DNA from: an uncultured Flavobacteriaceae bacterium
GTDB taxonomy: Bacteria; Bacteroidota; Bacteroidia; Flavobacteriales; Flavobacteriaceae
Direction: 5' to 3'
DNA length: 42,320 nt
NCBI GenBank assembly: GCA_937923515.1
Contig: CALDUF010000074.1
Span: 1 to 42,320, forward strand
Positions 24,721 to 33,151 of the stretch are shown here, one piece after another. Below the pieces are notes generated by a model. The model did not search any database. It was not told where the DNA came from and worked only from the letters and a program-made list of their open reading frames with translations. Numbering within the stretch: position 1 is the stretch's first letter; every line of letters begins with the position of its first letter. Position numbers and translations under genes: made by a program.

Positions 24721-27558
24721 TTAATTAATAATTAACTTTTTGGTGGTAGTTAAATCGTTAGAGGTTAACTCTACGAAATAGATACCATTACTTTTATTAG
24801 ATGTACTTCCAAAAGGAATTTTAGTTCCAGTAGTTAAGTTTTTACTGTGAAAAACTTTAGCACCTAATGCATTATATATGTTAACTTCCAAATTATCTAT
24901 ACCTTGAGGGATAGTTAAGTAAAAATCTCCTGTATTAGAAGGGTTTGGATACATTGCAATGTTATTTAATGCTATATCATCAGTAGATAATACACCGTTG
25001 CTCTGAAAGATTATTTTAAATCTATCTCCTGCAAAAGAAGCTGGTATCCCTGTATCAATAGTATAGTCGTATCTAGTTTCTCCGTCTTGAGATATTTCTG
25101 TTCTTATATCTAAGTAAGTATCTAATAAAATTGGTAAATCTCCTTGTAAGCCAACGGCATTAGCTATAATAGTATATTCTGTATTTCTATAAGTGTTTAT
25201 TTCTAAAAGAATTTCGTCGCCATCTTTTGGTGTAGCTCTATTTTCAACACTTAATAAGGTATTACCATTTTTTGTAGCAAAGTTTTCATCTAAGTTTGTG
25301 AAATCTACCGCATCAAAAGCATCTACATCGTTATTACCATTGTCATCAAAGAAAATCCATAATCCATCAGCCTCAGTACCATTTGATGCGAGCGCATTTC
25401 TTTCATATAGTTTCAAGTTTAGCTGCCCAGTATTTACTACTTTACTATTGCCCGATGACTTAAATACTTTGGTTTCTGGGGCAGACGTAAATTTATTTTC
25501 TTGTGTAAAGGCTAAAAATGCTGGACTAGAAGCAGTAGTTTGTACAAAACAAGCTTGTCCTGCTTGTAAATATTGATTTTGTTCTCCAGCAGTTGCAGTG
25601 CCCGATGGTACAATTACAGTTGCATAAGCACCTCTTATTCCTAAATTAGGATCCCATACCCAATAAAATGTTGGGTTTACGTTAGTAGTGTTATTTACCA
25701 ATGTAGTTTGCATATTCATTTGTGCTTGAAAAGGGTTTCCAACAAAACTAAACCCACCGGCAGTTGCGTTTAAAGGAATTTGTTCTGATACTTCGTTATT
25801 TTCAGAAGTTAAAACACCTGTAGATACTAAAGTTGTTTCAGATGGTGTTGCAAAATTATCTGATAAATCAACAGTTCTATCTCCTCTTACAAATACGCGA
25901 TATGGTACACCCGATACTAAATTAGTTGCATCAGTATTTGCTATAGCATTCCATCTTTGTGTTACATTATCATAACTAAACATTGATGGGTTTCCGGTAT
26001 TTGTTATATCAAATCCATTAGCTCCTGTTCTAGAGCCTGTAATGTGTGTGCCCAATTGCCAGTTATTAGATATGAAATCATCAGTAGTTACAGGAGAACT
26101 TAAAAAGCGAAAAGCTCTTCTGGCAGGTATAAAGCGCTCAATAGTCGCATCTCCAACAAAACTACCAGAACCTGTACCAATATATGATGAACCTGAGTTA
26201 TCAGATTCAAAAATTAATGAGCCATTATTTGTTACTATACCGTCGTTGGTCACTACAGCGTTAGCACTTACATTTAATGAAGCACCACTATCTATAGTTA
26301 CTGACGAACAGTTGCCTATGTATAAATTTTCACTAGCGTTTAAAACAGGATAATTAGCTAATCCGGCAGGTATGGTAACGCTTGAAGATAGCATAAAACC
26401 AGGAGCTGCTCCATCTTGCCAGTTTCCAGAATTATCCCAATCGGTGTTAATATTACCTGTCCATATATTTTCATCATTGGTTACTGTTACAGTTTGTGTA
26501 CAACTCACACTGTTGCCATCTGCATCAGTAGCTGTCCAAGTTACTGTTGTATCTCCAACAGGGAAAGTAGCAACGTTAGATCCATTAAAAGTTACAGTAG
26601 CCTCGGCATTATTTCCTATATCTAAAACAGTAGGATTGTAAGCAACAGGTGCATCATTAGTTATTGTTATGCCACTGAATGTTTTACCTTCAACCCAGTT
26701 TGAAGAAGGACCGTTTAGAACAAAATCGTTTAATTTAACATCAAAACCATTACCTGAAGCATCTATAGCAGTTGTAACGCCTGCGTTGTCACCACCAGCA
26801 ATACCCTGATTTAAGTGGTATAAAGCAATTAAACCTGGTTGCACTGATATTTCATTATTCATATCGTTTTTAATCTGTTCTTGAGTACGTATAATATTCC
26901 AAATGCGAACTTCATCAATTGTACCTCCCAAAGTAGTAAATGGTAAATTATCGGTAACCATTTGCTTTAAACTTTCAAAAGAGATAGGAACGTTTATATC
27001 TGTGCCAATATGGATATCTTGATCTAATAATTCTCCAAGTGGGATGTTTAATTTTATAGAGCCTATAAAATCACCATTATAGTATACTTTTAATGTTTGG
27101 GCATCAAAAGTTAAAGCTATATGTTGCCATGTATTAAGTTGCATGATATCATTTAGAAAAGCTAAATCTGGATTTGTAGTATTTTCAACTCTAGGATTTA
27201 CCCAAGCACTAACTGTTACTTGAAAATTTCGCAATAATAACGGCGTAATGTCTGGTGCGGTTATGCCATTTTCTATACCTTCAAAATCTAAGGCGTTACC
27301 AGTTAAAGGCGTGTTGTTAATGAGTGTAGGTGTCCCTAAATCAACGTGAGAAGCACCACATGTTTCAGCATCTTTATTTATAACAACATCAGGTGGACAA
27401 TCAATTTCTGGTAATGCTGTAGTTTGAGCACTTAAGCTATGCACACTAATACCAGCAATCAAAATCAAAAATAGTGAGATGTAGCGTTTTGATAGTAGAG
27501 ATTTAGAAAAAAGGTTTGATTTAAGACGGGGGATTTTAAAAATGTAAAGTTTAGTCAT
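24721..27558 (-). CDS. Secreted LamG/HYR protein with T9SS sorting domain
   Basis: 945 residues. A signal-like helix (about 26-44) is followed by CPPDVVINKDAETCGA (from 54), the first strands of an HYR repeat. A LamG/concanavalin-like domain follows (about 85-290, with WQHIALTFDAQTLKVYYNG and GTIDEVRIWNIIRT), then the closing HYR part (297-362, FPVGDTTVTWTATDADGNSVSC). A beta-sandwich region follows to about 850. The last 85 residues (MYPNPSNTGDFYLTIP... TTTKKLIIN) are a type A T9SS tail. It should be exported to the cell surface or medium, perhaps as an adhesin or glycan binder. It is the first gene of the operon with the PID-CTERM peptide and the sortase. Confidence 0.88.
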   Translation of the reverse strand: MTKLYIFKIPRLKSNLFSKSLLSKRYISLFLILIAGISVHSLSAQTTALPEIDCPPDVVINKDAETCGASHVDLGTPTLINNTPLTGNALDFEGIENGITAPDITPLLLRNFQVTVSAWVNPRVENTTNPDLAFLNDIMQLNTWQHIALTFDAQTLKVYYNGDFIGSIKLNIPLGELLDQDIHIGTDINVPISFESLKQMVTDNLPFTTLGGTIDEVRIWNIIRTQEQIKNDMNNEISVQPGLIALYHLNQGIAGGDNAGVTTAIDASGNGFDVKLNDFVLNGPSSNWVEGKTFSGITITNDAPVAYNPTVLDIGNNAEATVTFNGSNVATFPVGDTTVTWTATDADGNSVSCTQTVTVTNDENIWTGNINTDWDNSGNWQDGAAPGFMLSSSVTIPAGLANYPVLNASENLYIGNCSSVTIDSGASLNVSANAVVTNDGIVTNNGSLIFESDNSGSSYIGTGSGSFVGDATIERFIPARRAFRFLSSPVTTDDFISNNWQLGTHITGSRTGANGFDITNTGNPSMFSYDNVTQRWNAIANTDATNLVSGVPYRVFVRGDRTVDLSDNFATPSETTLVSTGVLTSENNEVSEQIPLNATAGGFSFVGNPFQAQMNMQTTLVNNTTNVNPTFYWVWDPNLGIRGAYATVIVPSGTATAGEQNQYLQAGQACFVQTTASSPAFLAFTQENKFTSAPETKVFKSSGNSKVVNTGQLNLKLYERNALASNGTEADGLWIFFDDNGNNDVDAFDAVDFTNLDENFATKNGNTLLSVENRATPKDGDEILLEINTYRNTEYTIIANAVGLQGDLPILLDTYLDIRTEISQDGETRYDYTIDTGIPASFAGDRFKIIFQSNGVLSTDDIALNNIAMYPNPSNTGDFYLTIPQGIDNLEVNIYNALGAKVFHSKNLTTGTKIPFGSTSNKSNGIYFVELTSNDLTTTKKLIIN

Positions 27559-27865
27559 TAGTCTGTCTAATTTAGTTAATAGTTTAAATACAACAGAAGG
27601 CTAAATTGTAATGATTTTGAAAAATCGAAATTTTACAATTAATAGTAGATTTTGGGAATCTCTAATCAATTTTAAGAATTAAATAGCAAGCTTTAATCTT
27701 AAGTAATTGTTATCGAATATGATATATTTTTTTCTAAGCTAATTTATTTTTCGATAAAAAGCAATAAAACCCCAATAAGGTGTTGACTTTAAAGTCTAGG
27801 GCATAAGGCGTTACGAAAGAATTAGGCTACTTATAGGCAGTTAAACTTGTCTTTTAAAATGCAAT
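27559..27865. other. 307-bp intergenic region between nadD and the LamG operon
   Basis: Very AT-rich with no convincing ORF. The only structure seen is an inverted repeat AATTGTAA (27604-27611) / TTACAATT (27633-27640), about 46 bases upstream of the LamG-protein ATG, which could be an operator or leader hairpin. No exact TTTG-N19-TAnnTTTG promoter and no clear nadD terminator were found. Confidence 0.5.
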
Positions 27866-28444
27866 TTATTTGTAAAAATTCATTTCATCTAAATACTCCC
27901 AAACATTTTTGGGAAGCATTGGCGAAACGTTCTTTCCAGCGCTTATAGCTTTTCTAATAAATGTAGATGATAATTGCATAATGGGTGCCTCTACAAAATG
28001 AATTTTTGGGTGATTGTGAAATTGAGTTTCTATTTTATTTTCAGAAATTCTTGGATAGGTGTAAATGTGATGATTTTCTAAAATAAGCTCAAAGTTTTTC
28101 CATTTATGAAAGCCCTTTAAATTATCCTCTCCCATTATTAGAGCAAATTCATGTTTAGGATATTTTTCTTGCAAATACACTAAAGTATTTATGGTGTAGT
28201 TAGGTTGCGGTAATTTAAACTCTATATCGCTTGGTTTTAGTTTATCAAAATCTTTAGTGGCTTGATATACCATTTCTAAGCGTTGGTAATTATCCAATAA
28301 AGAGCTCTTTTTTTTAAAAGGGTTATGCGGTGTAACTACAAACCAAACCTGATCTAGATTACTATATTCAGCCATGTGGTTTCCTATAACCAAATGCCCT
28401 ATGTGTATAGGGTTAAATGATCCGAAAAATAAGCCAACTTTCAT
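27866..28444 (-). CDS. nadD: Nicotinate-nucleotide adenylyltransferase
   Basis: 192 residues. GLFFGSFNPIHIGHL (4-18) is the nucleotidyltransferase signature with the HxGH motif (His14, His17), and the C-terminal LSSTFIRKAI is the SSTxIR motif. It converts nicotinate mononucleotide and ATP to deamido-NAD+ in NAD synthesis. It is the last gene of the yicC-gmk-nadD operon, 6 bases after gmk. Confidence 0.95.
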   Translation of the reverse strand: MKVGLFFGSFNPIHIGHLVIGNHMAEYSNLDQVWFVVTPHNPFKKKSSLLDNYQRLEMVYQATKDFDKLKPSDIEFKLPQPNYTINTLVYLQEKYPKHEFALIMGEDNLKGFHKWKNFELILENHHIYTYPRISENKIETQFHNHPKIHFVEAPIMQLSSTFIRKAISAGKNVSPMLPKNVWEYLDEMNFYK

Positions 28445-28450
28445 GATATT

Positions 28451-29041
28451 TTACGAATTAATAAATTGTCTTACACGTGTTTCAGCATTTTTAAGCGCAT
28501 GCTCTAAATTATCGTTTACAATAATTGTATCAAAAAGAGGTGCCGTGGCTAATTCTGCCGAAGCTTTTGCTACGCGCATGTTTATTTTATCGTCACTTTC
28601 TGTTTTACGTTTTTTAAGCCTTATTTTAAGCTCATCAATACTTGGTGGTTTTACAAAAATAGCTAAAGTTTCATCAGGAAATTTGCGTTTAATCCTAAGA
28701 CCTCCAGAAACATCAATATCAAAAATTACATTTTTACCTAAGGCCCAAATGCGTTCTATTTCAGTTTTTAAAGTGCCATAAAAGTTATCTCTATATACTT
28801 CTTCCCATTCTAAAAACGCATTGTTTTTTATTTTAGATTTAAACGCTTTAGCCGATAAAAAATAATAATCTTCTCCATCAACTTCTTGCCCGCGTTTGTC
28901 TCGTGAGGTTGCAGATATTGAAAACTCTAAATTCAAATCTTCAATCCCTAATAAATGTCTCACAATAGTTGTTTTTCCAGAACCAGAAGGTGCAGAAAAT
29001 ACAATGAGTTTACCTTGTTTATTATTTTGGTTTTTAGCCAC
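28451..29041 (-). CDS. gmk: Guanylate kinase
   Basis: 196 residues. The P-loop is FSAPSGSGKTTIV (about 15-27), followed by the GMP-binding segment ISATSRDKRGQEVDGEDYYFLS and the lid region. It phosphorylates GMP to GDP. It is the middle gene of a three-gene operon, 36 bases after yicC. Confidence 0.96.
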   Translation of the reverse strand: MAKNQNNKQGKLIVFSAPSGSGKTTIVRHLLGIEDLNLEFSISATSRDKRGQEVDGEDYYFLSAKAFKSKIKNNAFLEWEEVYRDNFYGTLKTEIERIWALGKNVIFDIDVSGGLRIKRKFPDETLAIFVKPPSIDELKIRLKKRKTESDDKINMRVAKASAELATAPLFDTIIVNDNLEHALKNAETRVRQFINS

Positions 29042-29077
29042 TAGTGCACGAATATTATTAATTTACTACTAGCTTAT

Positions 29078-29935
29078 TTAAAGCACGTTTAGTAATTGTT
29101 CTTTAATTTTTTCAAGTTCATCCTTCATTTGTACTACCAATTGTTGCATTGGCGCATAATTACTTTTAGAACCTATGGTGTTAATTTCGCGTCCCATTTC
29201 TTGACTTATAAAACCAAGTTTTTTACCATTAGAGTCTTTAGAGTTAATAGATTCTATAAAGTAGTTAAGGTGATTTTTTAAGCGAACTTTTTCTTCAGTA
29301 ATATCAAATTTCTCAATATAATATACCAACTCCTGCTCAAAACGATTTTCATCGTATTTTTCTCGTAATTCTGAAACCCCTTTTTTAAGGCGTTCTCTAA
29401 CACCCTCAACACGCTCTGGGTCTATTGCAATAACATTATCAAGAATTTGTTCAATGCTAGAAACTCTAGCATTAAAATCTTTTTCTAAAACGTTGCCTTC
29501 GTTCAGTCTATGTTTTACTAAGTCTTCAGTTGCTATATTTATGTGTTTTGAAATAGATTGCCATTCATCCTCATCAATTTCTTCTCTTACAGTATTTAAT
29601 GCGTCGGGAAACCTAACGGCCATTTCTAAAAGTTTTGCATCATCTGCATCAACAATATCTTTTAATTGAGATATGTATTGTTTAACAACTGGAGTGTTAA
29701 TTTTAGTAGAAGTATCCTCTGCAGTGGCCTCTACAAATATTGAAAAATCAATTTTACCACGAACTAATTTATCAGCCAATGTTTTCCTAATGGCTAATTC
29801 CTTCTCTCTATAAATTGAAGGCATGCGTGCATTTAAATCTAAATTTTTACTATTTAAAGATTTAAGCTCTATAGTAATTTTCTTGGTTGGTAATTGTAAA
29901 ACAGATTTTCCGTAACCTGTCATTGAATAAATCAT
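29078..29935 (-). CDS. YicC/YloC family endoribonuclease
   Basis: 285 residues, the family's length. The N-terminus MIYSMTGYGKS and the C-terminal IKEQLLNVL region with GRE-INTIGSKSN are typical of YicC. E. coli YicC is reported to be a metal-dependent endoribonuclease linked to RyhB decay. The gene precedes gmk, a conserved neighbour in many bacteria. Confidence 0.93.
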   Translation of the reverse strand: MIYSMTGYGKSVLQLPTKKITIELKSLNSKNLDLNARMPSIYREKELAIRKTLADKLVRGKIDFSIFVEATAEDTSTKINTPVVKQYISQLKDIVDADDAKLLEMAVRFPDALNTVREEIDEDEWQSISKHINIATEDLVKHRLNEGNVLEKDFNARVSSIEQILDNVIAIDPERVEGVRERLKKGVSELREKYDENRFEQELVYYIEKFDITEEKVRLKNHLNYFIESINSKDSNGKKLGFISQEMGREINTIGSKSNYAPMQQLVVQMKDELEKIKEQLLNVL

Positions 29936-29958
29936 AAACGTAGTATTTTTTAGATATG

Positions 29959-29966
29959 CAAAGGTA
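29959..29966 (-). promoter_or_regulatory. -7 element of the yicC-gmk-nadD operon
   Basis: TACCTTTG on the minus strand (TAnnTTTG), 23 bases before the yicC ATG. No matching TTTG upstream. Confidence 0.45.
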
Positions 29967-30158
29967 ATTAAAACTTAAGAACAGGAATTGATGTAAATGC
30001 CTTTTAAAAATAATAGATTAAAGCGTGCTGTTACGTTGTGTATTTCAAGGTTTTCTTTTGAAGTTTATTGGCGTAGCGGTAGTAACGTTTCAAAATAAAT
30101 AGTAGTTTTTTTGTAAATTAAAATCACTATTTTTGATGTTGAAATAAATAATCATATC

Positions 30159-30599
30159 ATGTACGAAACAGTTAAAGTATTACATTCTTATTGGGCTTAT
30201 TTAGTATTAGTAATATTAATTATTGCAACAATTAATGCTATTGTTAAATCTGTTGGCGGAAAGGAATATAGTGCCAAAGATTTTAGAATTTCGCTTTTTA
30301 CTTTAATTGTATCGCATATACAACTACTTATTGGGCTAGTTTTATATTTTGTGTCTCCACGATTGGCACTTTTTAGCGAATTAGGAATGGGAGGCGTAAT
30401 GAAAGATGCTGTGAATAGATTGTATTTGGTTGAGCACCCTACAATAAATATTATTGCTGTAGCTTTAATTACCATTGGGTATTCAAAACATAAAAAGAAA
30501 TTAACCTCTGGTCCAAAATTAAAAATCATAGCTATATTTTATACCATTGCTTTGGTGTTGTTTTTGTCAAGAATTCCATGGAGTACTTGGTTAGGATAA
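30159..30599 (+). CDS. Four-helix membrane protein, 'cytochrome B'-like
   Basis: 146 residues with four membrane helices (about 10-30, 44-68, 92-108, 120-138). Histidines in or near helices (HSYWAYLV, VSHIQLLIG, EHPTINII) suggest heme or metal binding. Homologues in flavobacteria are often labelled cytochrome B. It may be a small redox or heme-handling membrane protein; no partner is encoded beside it. A TATTTTTG element (30128-30135) lies upstream and a strong terminator follows. Confidence 0.7.
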   Translation: MYETVKVLHSYWAYLVLVILIIATINAIVKSVGGKEYSAKDFRISLFTLIVSHIQLLIGLVLYFVSPRLALFSELGMGGVMKDAVNRLYLVEHPTINIIAVALITIGYSKHKKKLTSGPKLKIIAIFYTIALVLFLSRIPWSTWLG

Positions 30600-30625
30600 T
30601 TTTTAGATTAAAATTATAATATTTT

Positions 30626-30661
30626 AAAACCTGCGATGTATTAAACATTGCAGGTTTTTTT
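30626..30661 (+). terminator. Terminator after the four-helix membrane protein
   Basis: Fourteen-base arms 30626-30639 and 30645-30658 (one G-U), loop ATTAA, T7 tail. Confidence 0.9.
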
Positions 30662-30802
30662 AATTAGAACAAATTGTAAATAATATGAGTCATGTTAAAG
30701 CGTCATTACTGTAATTAAATAATTTTATTAATATAATTTGGTAGCCAATTAAAAAAGTAAACTGTAATGTAATGTTGTGTATTTATAGCGGACTAAGGGG
30801 AA

Positions 30803-31645
30803 ATGCAAAAAACATTTACAGAGTTTTCTACAAATGCAGTTTTAAAAATAGGCAACGAGAGCCTTTTACAATCTTATACAACAGCAAAACAACCAGACTT
30901 ATATACCTTTATTAGAACTACAAATGTTAAGACCGAAATTGTTGTAGATAGTATACCTTATACTATTGCACCTAATAGTGTTTTTGCATTAACTACAGTA
31001 CAGTATTTTCAATTTATTTCTGGAAACGCTTTAATTGTTTACCAATTTAATAGAGAGTTTTATTGTATCAAAGATCACGACCAAGAAGTAAGTTGTGCAG
31101 GGTTGTTATTTTTTGGTAATGTGCACATACCAATTATAGAATTGGTTGAAAAAGAACAAAGAAAACTTGATGTATTACATGATGTTTTTTTAGATGAATT
31201 AGCAACTGAAGATACTATACAAGCAGAAATGTTACGTATGCTTATGGCACGTTTTATTATTATAAGTACGCGCTTACTTAAAGCCAAAGAAGGTTTTGTA
31301 GAAACAACAAAAACTACTAAAATTGATTTATTACGAGAATTTAATTTATTAGTAGAATCTTTTTTTAAAACTGAGCATAGCGTGTCGTTTTACGCAAATA
31401 AACTGTTTAAATCTCCTAAAACTTTATCCAACAATTTCGCTAAATTAAATACGAGTCCGTTACAAATTATTCACGAACGTATTATTCTTGAAGCTAAACG
31501 CTTATTAATCTACACCGATAAAACTGCTAAAGAAATAGCTTATGAAGTAGGTTTCGAAGACGCATCACATTTAAGCCGATTATTTAAAAAACACACTGCG
31601 TTATCGCCTTCAGACTTTAAAAAACAACTTCAAAAAGCAGTTTAG
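30803..31645 (+). CDS. AraC-family transcriptional regulator
   Basis: 280 residues. The N-terminal half (about 1-160) is a cupin-like sensory region. The C-terminal HTH pair covers about 193-214 (SVSFYANKLFKSPKTLSNNFAK) and 242-272 (AKEIAYEVGFEDASHLSRLFKK, ending ALSPSDFK), the hallmark of the family. Its likely targets are the twin upstream regions at 31644-31710 and 31912-31978. These precede the next two genes and share blocks at fixed spacing. The first of them begins at the regulator's own stop codon. The inducer is unknown. Confidence 0.9.
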   Translation: MQKTFTEFSTNAVLKIGNESLLQSYTTAKQPDLYTFIRTTNVKTEIVVDSIPYTIAPNSVFALTTVQYFQFISGNALIVYQFNREFYCIKDHDQEVSCAGLLFFGNVHIPIIELVEKEQRKLDVLHDVFLDELATEDTIQAEMLRMLMARFIIISTRLLKAKEGFVETTKTTKIDLLREFNLLVESFFKTEHSVSFYANKLFKSPKTLSNNFAKLNTSPLQIIHERIILEAKRLLIYTDKTAKEIAYEVGFEDASHLSRLFKKHTALSPSDFKKQLQKAV

Positions 31646-31710
31646 GGAAGAATTGACAATGTATCGGGAAATACAACTATGGTATTGCGCTTTCATTTCA
31701 TTCATCTTTG
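31644..31710 (+). promoter_or_regulatory. AraC-linked promoter region, copy 1
   Basis: Shares AGGGAA, AAT, GACAAT, GGAAATAC, ATGGTA and CATCTTTG with copy 2 at identical positions, 42 of 67 bases by hand count. CATCTTTG (31703-31710) is a -7-like element; ATGGTA 18 bases upstream replaces the usual TTTG, as expected for an activator-dependent promoter. Drives the 52-residue ORF at 31736. Confidence 0.65.
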
Positions 31711-31735
31711 CATAGTATAATTAAAATATCAAGTT

Positions 31736-31894
31736 ATGAAATTAAAACATATATCAATATTCAACATGATTGAAATATTCAGAGGAAAAGGAAGAAAAGT
31801 ATTAAATACCATTTCACCTAAAACACATTGCGAACAAAAACATATTCACGATTATTATTGTGATGCAGAAATGCCTTATGTTTCAGGCAAATAA
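31736..31894 (+). CDS. 52-residue Cys/His-containing small protein
   Basis: 52 codons starting MKLKHISIFNMIEIFRGKGR and ending EMPYVSGK. The centre reads HCEQKHIHDYYCD: Cys32, His36, His38 and Cys42 form a CxxxHxHxxxC pattern that could bind Zn, Cu or Fe. No signal peptide or membrane helix is seen, and I recognise no family. It lies between the AraC regulator and the AhpD-like gene, and its upstream region matches that of the AhpD-like gene. A real gene is supported by the specific promoter and the coding start placed 25 bases after the -7 element; translation is unproven. Confidence 0.6.
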   Translation: MKLKHISIFNMIEIFRGKGRKVLNTISPKTHCEQKHIHDYYCDAEMPYVSGK

Positions 31895-31911
31895 TTGGTT
31901 ATAAACCTAAA

Positions 31912-31978
31912 AGGGAAAAATAGACAATTATAAAGGAAATACTAACATGGTACAACCTTCAAAACGATTGCATCTTTG
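31912..31978 (+). promoter_or_regulatory. AraC-linked promoter region, copy 2
   Basis: Second copy of the 67-bp arrangement, ungapped against copy 1, with CATCTTTG at 31971-31978. It precedes the AhpD-like gene by 47 bases. Confidence 0.65.
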
Positions 31979-32025
31979 TACCATCAAAATAAAACAATAA
32001 CATTTTAAACAATTAAATAAAAACA

Positions 32026-32574
32026 ATGAGCACATTTAATATTCCAACAAGAGATCAAGTAAGCGCAAATAACCAAGCTATTTTTGATAATTTAAATAAA
32101 GCTTTAGGCTTTGTACCAAACTTATATGCAACCTATGCTAATAGTGATACAGCTTTAGAAAATTACTTAAATTTTGCAAATGCAAAAACATCATTATCAG
32201 CTAAAGAGAAAGAGGTAGTAAACTTAGCAGTAAGCGAGGTAAACAATTGTATATACTGTTTGTCTGCACACACAGCAATTGGTAAAATGAATGGTTTTAC
32301 AGATGAACAAATTCTAGAAATAAGATCAGGAAGAGCATCATTTGATAACAAGTTAGATGCCTTAGCACAATTAGCTAAAAACATTACCGAAAATAGAGGA
32401 AGAACTGATGGGGCAGTATTAGAAAACTACTTTAATGCAGGATATTCTAAAGGAAATCTTATAGATACTATTTCTTTAGTGGGTGATAAAACAATTTCTA
32501 ATTACGTCCACAGCACAACGCAAGTACCAGTAGATTTTCCAATAGCGCAGCCATTAGAATCTGCAACAGTATAA
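32026..32574 (+). CDS. Carboxymuconolactone decarboxylase / AhpD-like protein
   Basis: 182 residues. The alkylhydroperoxidase D-like motif NCIYCLSAHTAIG (Cys75, Cys78, His82) is intact, in an all-helical fold. Related proteins act as peroxidase reductants or as thiol-dependent antioxidants, and flavobacterial relatives are often induced by nitrosative or oxidative stress; the reaction here is inferred. The cupredoxin-like gene follows 74 bases later and may be co-transcribed. Promoter copy 2 lies upstream, linking it to the AraC regulator. Confidence 0.88.
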   Translation: MSTFNIPTRDQVSANNQAIFDNLNKALGFVPNLYATYANSDTALENYLNFANAKTSLSAKEKEVVNLAVSEVNNCIYCLSAHTAIGKMNGFTDEQILEIRSGRASFDNKLDALAQLAKNITENRGRTDGAVLENYFNAGYSKGNLIDTISLVGDKTISNYVHSTTQVPVDFPIAQPLESATV

Positions 32575-32648
32575 GTAAAAATAACAAATCAATAATAATT
32601 AATAATTAAATCAATAACCAGAGCTAAAAGCTCAAAACAATTAAAACA

Positions 32649-33035
32649 ATGAAAAAAGTAATAGCAATTTTAGTAGTAGCATTAGGTTTCGCATTAAACG
32701 GTAACGCACAAGAAGCCATGATGGACAAGGCAGTAAAAACAATTTCTCTTGAACAAACTAAAGGAGAGTTTGTACAAAAAGCCTTAACAGTTAGCGAAGG
32801 TACTTATGTATTTGAAGTATCTAACAACCATGCTGCGAAAGAAGTAGGTTTAGTTTTAGTAAAAAAAGGTGCTGATGCTAGCAACCCAGAAAACCACATT
32901 AAAACTGCATACGTAACAGCAGTTGCTAAAGATGGTGAAACACAAAAAACAAATCCTACAACATTAGCTAAAGGAGAATATGTGTATTTCTGCCCATTAA
33001 ATCCAACACCACAATACACACTTACAGTACAGTAA
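32649..33035 (+). CDS. Secreted cupredoxin-like protein with incomplete copper site
   Basis: 128 residues. The signal peptide is 1-20 (ending LNGNA). The mature part is a plastocyanin-like beta-sandwich, with His61 in SNNHAAKEVGLVLVKKG and Cys115 in YVYFCPLNPTPQYTLTV. Those match the first His and the Cys of blue-copper sites. The usual second His and Met after the Cys are replaced by Pro-Thr-Pro-Gln. Type 1 copper binding is therefore doubtful, though another metal or a structural role is possible. It ends with a perfect terminator, so AhpD-like plus cupredoxin-like form the last unit of the AraC-linked block. Confidence 0.75.
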   Translation: MKKVIAILVVALGFALNGNAQEAMMDKAVKTISLEQTKGEFVQKALTVSEGTYVFEVSNNHAAKEVGLVLVKKGADASNPENHIKTAYVTAVAKDGETQKTNPTTLAKGEYVYFCPLNPTPQYTLTVQ

Positions 33036-33060
33036 GATAGAATTGATTATAATAGCTAAG

Positions 33061-33094
33061 AAAGGTTATCCTAATTATAGGATAACCTTTTTTT
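33061..33094 (+). terminator. Terminator after the cupredoxin-like gene
   Basis: Perfect 13-base arms 33061-33073 and 33078-33090, loop ATTA, T run to 33094. Confidence 0.93.
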
Positions 33095-33151
33095 ATGGTT
33101 TAAATTTAATAGCATTGCCTAAATTTATAACTTTACAAAAAACCAAGAATT

